The notes under the pieces are model-generated. The model saw nothing but the letters and a program-made list of their open reading frames with translations, searched no databases and was not told the DNA's origin. Position numbers and translations under genes: made by a program. From Neptunomonas japonica DSM 18939 (GTDB lineage Bacteria; Pseudomonadota; Gammaproteobacteria; Pseudomonadales; Balneatricaceae), in NCBI RefSeq assembly GCF_000422765.1, contig NZ_AUGR01000001.1, positions 124,001-188,000 of the forward strand: 64,000 nucleotides of DNA. The letters run 5' to 3'. This document shows, in pieces, positions 9,518-17,154 of the stretch (its first letter is position 1; every line of letters starts with the position of its first letter).

Positions 9518-9547
9518 AAAAAGGCACTCTTAATGAGTGCCTTTTTT
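9518..9547 (+). terminator. Intrinsic terminator of rpmE
   Basis: AAAAAGGCACTC (9518-9529) pairs with GAGTGCCTTTTT (9535-9546) around a 5-nt loop and ends in six T residues. The start codon of the next gene (9533-9535) lies in the loop and first stem pair. Confidence 0.85.
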
Positions 9548-10270
9548 GTGTCTGCTATTTCAGTTGTACAGGCATCAGATAGCTGTGTATTGAGCATTAA
9601 GAAAGTTAAAGTCTCTGTACGCTATGTTTATGATGGTGATACGTTAGAGTTATCGGATCGTCGCCGAGTTAGGCTGGTTGGCATTAATACACCAGAACTA
9701 AAAAGTGGGTCTAGCTGGTCTAGAGTGGTCGCGCAACAAGCCACTTCTGTATTGAAATATTGGGTTTCACTTCATAAAGAAGACGTATATCTACAAATTG
9801 AGAAAGAAGCACATGACAGCTATGGTCGTGTTCTTGGTTATATAGTCGATTCTAAAGGTGTAGGTCCTGATATTGAGCTGCTCGAAAAAGGCCTCGCCTA
9901 TGCTATTTCGGTAGCGCCGAATGTGCAAAAGAAAAAGTGCCATAGGTTAGCAGAGAAAAAAGCGCGTTCGGCTGAGTTAGGGGTGTGGGCGCATGAGCTT
10001 ATGCATGCAAGCAATTTTAGTAGAAAGCATCTTGGCTTTTCTGTACTGCAAGGCAAGGTGACTAGGCAGTTCCGCTTTAAAACAGCGGACGCCTTGGTGC
10101 TTGATGAAAAAGTAGTCGTTATGCTGCGAGGTACGTCACGTTTGCCTTCATTATCTGGCCGCAATGTTCAGGTAAGAGGGTGGGTGCAGGCAAAAACCTT
10201 TAAGCGTGATGGGTTTGACGCTGCATTTACTGTGTATTTGAACCATGTATCTAATATCGAAGTGCCTTAA
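9533..10270 (+). CDS. Secreted thermonuclease (SNase)-family nuclease
   Basis: The 245-residue protein contains the staphylococcal-nuclease fold signature: YDGDTLEL, then RVRLVGINTPEL with the expected Arg and Glu, and DSYGRVLGYIV with the second catalytic Arg. A short hydrophobic N-terminus (residues 1-14) suggests export, though it lacks the usual basic residues. A C-terminal domain of about 70 residues may be OB-like. No ATG, GTG or TTG exists further upstream in frame, so the start is the ATG at 9533 or a GTG at 9548. The ATG uses AAGG in the terminator stem as its Shine-Dalgarno. A nuclease gene after rpmE is also what I recall in P. aeruginosa. Confidence 0.85.
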   Translation: MSAFFVSAISVVQASDSCVLSIKKVKVSVRYVYDGDTLELSDRRRVRLVGINTPELKSGSSWSRVVAQQATSVLKYWVSLHKEDVYLQIEKEAHDSYGRVLGYIVDSKGVGPDIELLEKGLAYAISVAPNVQKKKCHRLAEKKARSAELGVWAHELMHASNFSRKHLGFSVLQGKVTRQFRFKTADALVLDEKVVVMLRGTSRLPSLSGRNVQVRGWVQAKTFKRDGFDAAFTVYLNHVSNIEVP

Positions 10271-10331
10271 TTGAGTTTGTTATTTCTTGCATGCTTAGTA
10301 TTAGAAGGTTAGTTCCTTAGTTGGAGGGGAG

Positions 10332-10360
10332 TTGTCCCTTTAATCTCTTTTCTATATGAT
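10332..10360 (+). promoter_or_regulatory. Probable sigma-70 promoter for maeB
   Basis: TTGTCC (10332-10337), a 17-nt spacer and TATGAT (10355-10360) lie 42 nt before the malic enzyme start. The -10 is one base from consensus and the -35 two bases. Confidence 0.5.
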
Positions 10361-10401
10361 TCTTGACTCGTCTTTTGTTATAAAAAATTGGAACAGCAAT
10401 C

Positions 10402-11667
10402 ATGTCTGAAGATCTGAAACAAGCGGCACTGGATTACCATGAATTCCCTCGTCCAGGCAAAATCAGTGTTGAGCTGACTACATCAGCAGCAACGGCCCGT
10501 GATCTTGCTTTGGCTTACAGCCCGGGTGTAGCGGAGCCTGTCCGTGAAATCGCGCGCGACCCTGAAAATGTCTTCCGTTATACAGCTAAAGGTAATTTAG
10601 TCGCAGTTATTACAAACGGTAGTGCAATTCTTGGTTTGGGTGATCTAGGTCCATTGGCTTCTAAACCAGTCATGGAAGGTAAATCCCTACTATTTAAGAA
10701 ATTTGCTGGTATAGATTCAATCGATATAGAAGTAGATGCAGAAAGCCCGCAGGCGTTTATTGACACTGTTGCGCGCATTGCTGAAACTTTTGGTGGTATC
10801 AACCTTGAAGATATCAAAGCGCCTGAGTGTTTTGAGATTGAACGAGTTCTTATTGACCGCTGTAATATCCCTGTTTTCCATGATGACCAACACGGTACAG
10901 CTATCGTAACGGCTGCAGGTATGATCAACGCTTTGGAAATTGCAGGTAAGAAGCTAGACGAAGCTAAAATTGTAACCTTGGGTGCTGGTGCTGCCGCTTC
11001 TGCTTGTATGAAGCTACTGATTAATATGGGCGCAAAAGTAGAAAACATCTACATGCTTGACCGTAAAGGTGTGATTCACTCTGGTCGTGAAGATCTAACA
11101 CCTGAGAAAGCAATTTTTGCAACTGAGACTGATAAGCGCACCCTTGATGATGCTATCGATGGTGCCGATGTATTTGTAGGCTTGTCTGGTCCTAACTTGC
11201 TGTCTGCTGATCAGTTGAAGAAGATGGCTGCTACACCTGTTGTGTTTGCATGTGCTAACCCTGATCCTGAAATTCTACCTTCAGTTGCTCATGCGGCACG
11301 TAATGATGTCATTATGGCAACAGGTCGTTCGGATTTTCCGAATCAGGTTAATAACGTTCTTGGTTTTCCGTTCATTTTCCGTGGCGCGCTAGATGTTCGT
11401 GCTTCTGCGATCAATGAAGAGATGAAAGAAGCAGCAGTACGTGCTTTAGTTGACTTGGCTAAAGAGCCCGTTCCTCAGGATGTATTAGATGCCTATGGTT
11501 TAGAGTCTCTGGAGTTTGGTCCTGAGTACATTATTCCAAAACCAACAGATACGCGTTTGTTCGGTGCTTTATCAATGGCTGTAGCGCAAGCTGCGATCGA
11601 TACTGGTGTGGCGCGCTTGCCTTTGCCAGCTCATTATCCGCTAACGACATTGGCTGATATTGTATAA
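10402..11667 (+). CDS. maeB: Malic enzyme, short single-domain form
   Basis: It catalyses oxidative decarboxylation of malate to pyruvate with reduction of NAD(P). At 421 residues it contains only the malic and NAD-binding domains. It shows LAYSPGVAEP with the catalytic Tyr, GKSLLFKKFAGID with the catalytic Lys, the metal-binding FHDDQHGTA, and GAGAAASACMKLL for the dinucleotide. E. coli MaeB (about 760 residues) has an extra phosphotransacetylase-like C-terminal domain that is missing here. The cofactor preference cannot be read safely from sequence. It is monocistronic, with its own promoter and terminator. Confidence 0.92.
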   Translation: MSEDLKQAALDYHEFPRPGKISVELTTSAATARDLALAYSPGVAEPVREIARDPENVFRYTAKGNLVAVITNGSAILGLGDLGPLASKPVMEGKSLLFKKFAGIDSIDIEVDAESPQAFIDTVARIAETFGGINLEDIKAPECFEIERVLIDRCNIPVFHDDQHGTAIVTAAGMINALEIAGKKLDEAKIVTLGAGAAASACMKLLINMGAKVENIYMLDRKGVIHSGREDLTPEKAIFATETDKRTLDDAIDGADVFVGLSGPNLLSADQLKKMAATPVVFACANPDPEILPSVAHAARNDVIMATGRSDFPNQVNNVLGFPFIFRGALDVRASAINEEMKEAAVRALVDLAKEPVPQDVLDAYGLESLEFGPEYIIPKPTDTRLFGALSMAVAQAAIDTGVARLPLPAHYPLTTLADIV

Positions 11668-11696
11668 AGTATAGTTAATGTACTTTTAGCAGAATG

Positions 11697-11725
11697 AAAA
11701 AAACCGGCGTTGCCGGTTTTTTTTC
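11697..11725. terminator. Bidirectional intrinsic terminator between maeB and mrcA
   Basis: AAAAACCGGC (11699-11708) pairs with GCCGGTTTTT (11712-11721) around a GTT loop, with T-runs on both strands. It serves the two convergent genes. Confidence 0.9.
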
Positions 11726-11772
11726 GTCTTGAATTTGGAATGACTTTTGTGCCCAACTGTATTTTATGAACC

Positions 11773-14160
11773 TTAGAAAAGGTCTTCAGTGGACTGTCCG
11801 TTGGAAGGTGAGTTTTCGGCCACGCCTTGGTGTGGCGTTTGTTCGGATTTAAAGTATTCATATAGGGTGTTGCTTTGTTTTGAGCTGGCACGTAAACCGG
11901 TGCTGGAGTGAATGCGTACTTGCACTATGCCATTAGGTCTAGGTACAGGTGCTTCAGGCGTGTCAGCTAAGGCCTCTCGCATAAAGTCGACCCAAATAGG
12001 CAGTGCGGCAGTGCCGCCAAACTCCGAGCGTCCTAGGGGTGCTGGTTGGTCATAGCCGACCCATGATGTGGTTACCAGTTTGCTATTAAACCCAGTAAAC
12101 CATGCGTCTTTTTGCTCGTTAGTTGTGCCTGTTTTTCCGGCTAGGTCTGACCTGTTAAGGACTCTAGCGCGCGTGCCTGTTCCACGTCGAATAACATCTT
12201 GCATGATGCTATAAAGTAAAAAATTTGTACGTTTGTCCATAATGCGTGGCGCGACATTAGTTGCTGCTACAGTTGTTGTGTCAATGGCTTTGTTTTTATT
12301 GTTAGTTGTGGAGCAATCATGGCATACGATAGGTGTATTAGTGGTGAAAATGGTTTGGCCGTATTGATCATTAATGCGTTCAATGAAGTAAGGCTCAACT
12401 TTATAACCACCATTTGCTAAAGCTGCGTAGCCAGTCACTAATTCTAGAGGAGTGACATCGGCGCTCCCCAAAGCAAGTGATAGATTGGCGGGTAGTTTTT
12501 TAGGGTCAAAGCCAAAGCGAGATAAGTATTCTATTCCCTTGTTAAAACCAAGAGAGCGTAACAGTCGAATAGAAACTAGATTGCGTGACTTATATAAGCC
12601 GACCCTTAGGCGTGTTGGTCCTGAAAACTTTTTACTTGAGTTTTGAGGGCGCCAATTGCCATCGAGGCCTTTGTCTTGTAACACGACAGGCGCATCGTTA
12701 ATTATAGAAGCGGGTGTGAAGCCATTCTCCATAGCTGCGGCATAAATAAAAGGTTTGAAGTTGGAGCCGGGCTGGCGGTGAGCTTGAGTCGCACGATTAA
12801 ATTTGTTGTGAGTGAAGCTAAATCCACCAACGAGTGAGCGAATAGCACCTGATTGCGGTGTCATAGAGATTAATGCGCCTTGTGCCTTAGGTACTTGACT
12901 CAGCTCCCAGTACTCGCCTGTATTTAGTATGCGTACAAGGTCGCCTGTTTGGACGACCTTAGCAGCGGTTTTCGGCATTGGGCCGGAGTAATTCACCGTT
13001 TTAAACTTCTTTGCCCACTTTAATCCTTCCCATGGAAGGGTGATTATTTCGCCATTTTTTCGTTGTGCAGTAGCGCTTTTTTTATCTACATTAAGAATAA
13101 TGGCAGGTTCAAGCTGAGCAAATGAGGTTTCTTTTTTTAGTAAAGTCGTGATCTCCTCAGATGAAATGTCTGTAATGTCGTGCTGCTTCTCAGGGCCTCG
13201 GTAACCATGGCGTTTGACATAATTAACAAGCCCGTTACGTACGGCTGTGTTAGCAGCTGACTGCATTGTGCTATTCAGTGTTGTGTACACAGTAAAGCCG
13301 TCAGTATAAAGCTCATCACCATACTGTCCGTATAGGTCACTTCTCACCATTTCTGCAATATAGGGGGCGTATAATTCTATTTCTGTAGTGTGGTATTTGG
13401 CTGTGACAGGGGCTGACTGTGCTTCTTTAGACTCTTCTTCAGTTATAAAAGATAGATTGTGCATGCGGCCTAAAATCCAATTCCTACGCTCTATAGCTCT
13501 ATTAGGGTTGGTTATAGGGTTGAAGGTTGAGGGGGCCTTGGGAAGGCCTGCAATCATAGCCAGCTGTGGTAAAGATAGTTCGTCAATGTTTTTTCCATAA
13601 TAGACATTTGCCGCAGCTTGGATTCCGTATGAGCGGTGTCCTAAGTATATTTTATTAACATATAATTCAAAAATTTCTTGCTTGGATAGTGATTGTTCTA
13701 TTTTTAAGGCAAGAAATATTTCGCTAAATTTTCGCTCAAAAGTACGTTCTCTCGTTAAGAAAAAATTCTTGGCGACCTGCATGGTTATGGTTGAACCACC
13801 GCTTTGAATTTTTCCGGTCGAAACTAATTGATAAGCCGCGCGTGATAGTCCAATTAAGTCTATTCCGTAATGCTCAAAAAAACGACTATCTTCAGCGGAT
13901 TGAAGTGCTTGGACAAATGTTTCAGGAATTTTTTCATAAGTGATTGGCGTGCGTTTTTTTTCGCCAAATTCAGCAATTAATTTACCATCAGTCGATAAAA
14001 CTTTTAACGGGGTTTGAAATTTTATATCTCGCAAAGTTTCTACGTTTGGTAGCGTTGGTGCAAAGTGTTGATACAGACCAATAACGGCTACAGCTCCCAA
14101 TATTAGGCCTATGAAAGCTAGAATTAAAGCGAAGCGGAAGAAGGATTTAAGCACGCGCAT
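11773..14160 (-). CDS. mrcA: Penicillin-binding protein 1A (bifunctional peptidoglycan synthase)
   Basis: This class A PBP polymerises and cross-links peptidoglycan in the periplasm. It has an N-terminal membrane anchor, a GT51 glycosyltransferase domain with EDSRFFEHYGID, and an OB-like insertion. The transpeptidase domain has the SNFK active-site serine (around 465), SRN (around 525) and KTGT (around 674). The frame continues upstream to a TTG at 14187, but the ATG at 14160 has AAGG at good spacing and leads directly into the anchor, giving 795 residues. It is divergent from pilM, the classical ponA-pilM arrangement. Confidence 0.95.
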   Translation of the reverse strand: MRVLKSFFRFALILAFIGLILGAVAVIGLYQHFAPTLPNVETLRDIKFQTPLKVLSTDGKLIAEFGEKKRTPITYEKIPETFVQALQSAEDSRFFEHYGIDLIGLSRAAYQLVSTGKIQSGGSTITMQVAKNFFLTRERTFERKFSEIFLALKIEQSLSKQEIFELYVNKIYLGHRSYGIQAAANVYYGKNIDELSLPQLAMIAGLPKAPSTFNPITNPNRAIERRNWILGRMHNLSFITEEESKEAQSAPVTAKYHTTEIELYAPYIAEMVRSDLYGQYGDELYTDGFTVYTTLNSTMQSAANTAVRNGLVNYVKRHGYRGPEKQHDITDISSEEITTLLKKETSFAQLEPAIILNVDKKSATAQRKNGEIITLPWEGLKWAKKFKTVNYSGPMPKTAAKVVQTGDLVRILNTGEYWELSQVPKAQGALISMTPQSGAIRSLVGGFSFTHNKFNRATQAHRQPGSNFKPFIYAAAMENGFTPASIINDAPVVLQDKGLDGNWRPQNSSKKFSGPTRLRVGLYKSRNLVSIRLLRSLGFNKGIEYLSRFGFDPKKLPANLSLALGSADVTPLELVTGYAALANGGYKVEPYFIERINDQYGQTIFTTNTPIVCHDCSTTNNKNKAIDTTTVAATNVAPRIMDKRTNFLLYSIMQDVIRRGTGTRARVLNRSDLAGKTGTTNEQKDAWFTGFNSKLVTTSWVGYDQPAPLGRSEFGGTAALPIWVDFMREALADTPEAPVPRPNGIVQVRIHSSTGLRASSKQSNTLYEYFKSEQTPHQGVAENSPSNGQSTEDLF

Positions 14161-14307
14161 ACTTACCTTGAAATAGTTTTTATTCAATAAAATACATTAT
14201 ATCGGCGCTAATATACTCTCTCTAGCTTAATTAAAGTTTAATTTTTCATTATTTCAGCTAAAGTCATTAGGTAGAAGGTAAATTTATATATTGAAAGGAA
14301 CTTATAA

Positions 14308-15369
14308 GTGGTCAGCTTTTTCGGGAAGAAAACGGCCAGCTGGGTCGGTGTTGATATTGGTTCGTCGTCGGTTAAGTTGGTTGTCTTGTCCAGGCGCGGA
14401 AGTCTGGTCGGACTGGATGCCTATGCTATTGTGTCATTGCCTCCAACGGCGGTTGTTGATGGGAATATTCAAGAAGTACAGCCTGTCACTGAAGCAATAG
14501 AGCGAGCTATTAAAATTTGTGCTCTCAAGCAGGGCAACGCTATTGCTGCAGTCCCCTCTTCTGCCGTTATCATCAAGCGAATGGAACTTAGCAAAGCGTT
14601 CTCTGAAGTTGAACTTGAAGATCAAGTTAAAGTTGAAGCTGATCAGTTTATTCCTTATCCCTTAGATGAAGTGGCGCTTGATTTTGAAATTTTAGGCGAA
14701 TCTAGGACTCATCCTGAACTGAATGATTTGTTGTTGGTTGCGTGTCGTCGCGATGACGTGGACCAACGCGAAGATGCTATTAATGCTGCTGGCCTAAAAT
14801 GCGCGATTGTTGACGTCGATACGTATGCAATTGAGCGTGCTTTTCCGATGCTTATTAATGAAGATCTTAAAAGTGACGATATGGTTGCGATTGTGGATGT
14901 GGGAGCTGCCACGTTAACGCTCAATGTTATTCGAGATCATAAGATTATCTACAATCGCGAACAGTCTTTTGGTGGGAATGACCTAACTACAAACATTCAT
15001 CACCAATACGGCATGGCTATTGATGAAGTCGAGCAGGCTTTAAGACTTGGAGAGATTAGCGAAGAGGTGCAAGAATCTGTTATTCAGCCTTTTCGTTTAA
15101 CGGTTTCTCAGCAGGTTTCTCGCGCATTACAGTTTTTTTACTCCTCAGGGGTTCAGCACCAGCTTACAAAAATCTACTTATGTGGAGGCGTCGCTTCTAT
15201 TGATGGTTTGACTGGTATTCTGAGTGATGAGCTAGGTATTCCGGTAAATACAGCTAACCCATTTGAACAAATGGATGTGAGCGTTAAGGTTAATAAAGAG
15301 CGCTTGGTAAAAGATACGCCTGCATTGGTAAAAGCTTGTGGCTTAGCGCTTAGATCGTTTGATCAATAG
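14308..15369 (+). CDS. pilM: Type IV pilus inner-membrane platform protein PilM
   Basis: PilM is a cytoplasmic actin-like protein that binds the N-terminus of PilN and links the alignment complex to the pilus motor. The 353-residue protein has the phosphate-binding VGVDIGSSSVKLV motif, VDVGAATLTLNVI and CGGVASIDGL, all typical of the actin/FtsA-like fold. The start is GTG, preceded by GAAAGGAA at good spacing. It heads the pilMNOPQ operon, divergent from mrcA. Confidence 0.96.
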   Translation: MVSFFGKKTASWVGVDIGSSSVKLVVLSRRGSLVGLDAYAIVSLPPTAVVDGNIQEVQPVTEAIERAIKICALKQGNAIAAVPSSAVIIKRMELSKAFSEVELEDQVKVEADQFIPYPLDEVALDFEILGESRTHPELNDLLLVACRRDDVDQREDAINAAGLKCAIVDVDTYAIERAFPMLINEDLKSDDMVAIVDVGAATLTLNVIRDHKIIYNREQSFGGNDLTTNIHHQYGMAIDEVEQALRLGEISEEVQESVIQPFRLTVSQQVSRALQFFYSSGVQHQLTKIYLCGGVASIDGLTGILSDELGIPVNTANPFEQMDVSVKVNKERLVKDTPALVKACGLALRSFDQ

Positions 15370-15378
15370 GGAATAGTA

Positions 15379-15984
15379 ATGGCAAAAATTAATTTACGAC
15401 CATGGCGAGAGGAGCGCACAGCGGCAAGGCAGAAAGACTTTGTTACCAGTCTCGTTGCTTCCGCTATATGTGCTGCCGCTCTTGTTCTTATGATGGGCTA
15501 TTATTATGACGTACAGATGGATCGTCAGAATGCCCGTAACGGTTTTTTGAAAGTAAATATCTCTAAGCTTGATGAGAGAATCAAAGAGATAGAAGAGCTT
15601 AAGCGACAACGTGAAAGGCTATTGGAGAGGTTGAATGCAATTCAGGAGCTGCAAGGGAATCGGCCTATTATTGTAAGAAATTTTGATGAGCTGGTTAGAG
15701 TACTGCCTGATGGTTTGCATTACGACTTTCTGGAAAGAAAGGAAGCTGGTTTTGCTAGTGCGGATGCTATCAATATTAAAGGTTTAGCACTTCAAAACAA
15801 AGATGTTTCCGAGCTGATGAGGCGCCTCAACTCCTCCATTTGGTTTGGGGAGCCTAACCTGTCGCAAGTAGGAGCTTTAGGTGCAGGAGCAGGTGCCGCT
15901 AGAAAGTCTTTGGCCTTGGCTGATATCAGAGCCTTTAATCTCTCAGTTGTTTTGACTAAACCTAAAGCCGAGGATGCAAAATGA
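15379..15984 (+). CDS. pilN: Type IV pilus alignment protein PilN
   Basis: This bitopic inner-membrane protein of 201 residues begins MAKINLRPWREE, a form of the conserved INLLPWR motif that binds PilM. One membrane helix (about 23-43) is followed by a coiled-coil and a periplasmic ferredoxin-like domain that pairs with PilO. It lies 9 nt after pilM and overlaps pilO by 4 nt. Confidence 0.95.
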   Translation: MAKINLRPWREERTAARQKDFVTSLVASAICAAALVLMMGYYYDVQMDRQNARNGFLKVNISKLDERIKEIEELKRQRERLLERLNAIQELQGNRPIIVRNFDELVRVLPDGLHYDFLERKEAGFASADAINIKGLALQNKDVSELMRRLNSSIWFGEPNLSQVGALGAGAGAARKSLALADIRAFNLSVVLTKPKAEDAK

Positions 15985-16586
15985 AAAGCCAGTCTTTAAA
16001 AAATGCATTCCAGGGCTTTGACCCTAATAATATGGACTTCAACACCGCCGGCAATTGGCCTGTTGGTGTTAAAGCTGTTGTTTATCTAATTATTATGGCG
16101 ATAGTTGTTTATGCTGGTATTCACTTTTATGTGAGTGAGCAGCATGTGCAGCTAGAGCGAGAGATTCAGAAAGAGAGTCAGCTTAAACAAGAGTTCGAAA
16201 AAAAGTCATTCCAGGTCGCTAACTTAACCGCTTTAAGAAAGCAGATGGAAGATGTTGAAGGCAAGTTTTCTGAGCTTCTAGGGCAACTTCCTACTGATAA
16301 AGAAGTTCCGGGTTTACTTGAAGATATTAGTGATATTGGACGCGCTGCTGGTTTGCAGATTGAGCAAATAGCTTTAGCGGGTGAGAGAAAAGAAAAGTTT
16401 TATATTGAGCTGCCGATAAATATAGAAGTAGAAGGGACTTATCACCAGATGGGACAGTTTGTTAGTGGTGTGGCTGCGATTAAACGCATAGTTACGCTGC
16501 ATGATTACACTCTACAGCCTACGGATGGTGGTTTGTTAAAAATGGGAATCAGTGCGAAGACTTATCGTTATGATGATACTGAATAA
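15981..16586 (+). CDS. pilO: Type IV pilus alignment protein PilO
   Basis: This bitopic inner-membrane protein of 201 residues has one helix (about 31-51), a periplasmic coiled-coil and a C-terminal ferredoxin-like domain (with PTDKEVPGLLEDIS). It forms heterodimers with PilN and contacts PilP. Its ATG overlaps the pilN stop (ATGA), indicating coupled translation. Confidence 0.95.
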   Translation: MKSQSLKNAFQGFDPNNMDFNTAGNWPVGVKAVVYLIIMAIVVYAGIHFYVSEQHVQLEREIQKESQLKQEFEKKSFQVANLTALRKQMEDVEGKFSELLGQLPTDKEVPGLLEDISDIGRAAGLQIEQIALAGERKEKFYIELPINIEVEGTYHQMGQFVSGVAAIKRIVTLHDYTLQPTDGGLLKMGISAKTYRYDDTE

Positions 16587-17139
16587 ACGTTCTTGTAGGG
16601 GGCTTCGTGCCTTGTTCGCTGGAGTGGTGGTTAGTTTAGTAACTGGGTGTATCTGGGTTGAAGATACTGCTGACCTTTCTAAATTCATTACTGATGTGCA
16701 GGCTAAACCGAAAGGGAAAATTAAGCCACTACCGACCTTTGAGCCTTATCACAGCTTTGTTTATCAAGGAGCAAGCCTGAGGGATCCGTTTGTGCCGTTG
16801 GTGCGTGTGGTTTCAACACTGTCTAATTTTGAGCTAGAAGATGGTGATGGTCTGCAGCCAGATCAGGATCGTTCTAGAAGTTATCTTGAGCAGTTTGCTG
16901 TGGATCAACTCTCTATGGTTGGCACTATCGGTAAGGCTGAGAATGATTTCTTTTGGGCGCTTGTACTAGATGATAACAGCGAGATACATCGCGTGAAAAT
17001 TGGAGACTATTTAGGTTTAGATTTTGGTCGAGTTTTTGCTGTTTCAGATCAGCAGCTTGATGTGATGGAAATTATATCGAATGGACGAGGTGGATGGATG
17101 CAGCGTCCAAGAACTATTGAGTTAGCCGAGCAGAAATGA
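16570..17139 (+). CDS. pilP: Type IV pilus lipoprotein PilP
   Basis: PilP is an inner-membrane lipoprotein that connects PilNO to the secretin PilQ. The N-terminus has basic residues, a hydrophobic stretch and a lipobox ending VTGC. The mature part carries the expected LRDPFVP segment and the small beta domain (SMVGTIG...). Candidate starts are a GTG at 16552 and tandem ATGs at 16570/16573. The first ATG was chosen because it gives a normal signal peptide; all overlap the end of pilO. The mature protein is the same whichever is used. Confidence 0.92.
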   Translation: MMILNKRSCRGLRALFAGVVVSLVTGCIWVEDTADLSKFITDVQAKPKGKIKPLPTFEPYHSFVYQGASLRDPFVPLVRVVSTLSNFELEDGDGLQPDQDRSRSYLEQFAVDQLSMVGTIGKAENDFFWALVLDDNSEIHRVKIGDYLGLDFGRVFAVSDQQLDVMEIISNGRGGWMQRPRTIELAEQK

Positions 17140-17154
17140 GCGAAGGATAGAAAC

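Noticed and set aside
10578-11048. 156-codon frame antisense to maeB
   Set aside because: Shadow of the conserved malic enzyme coding sequence; no recognisable motif.
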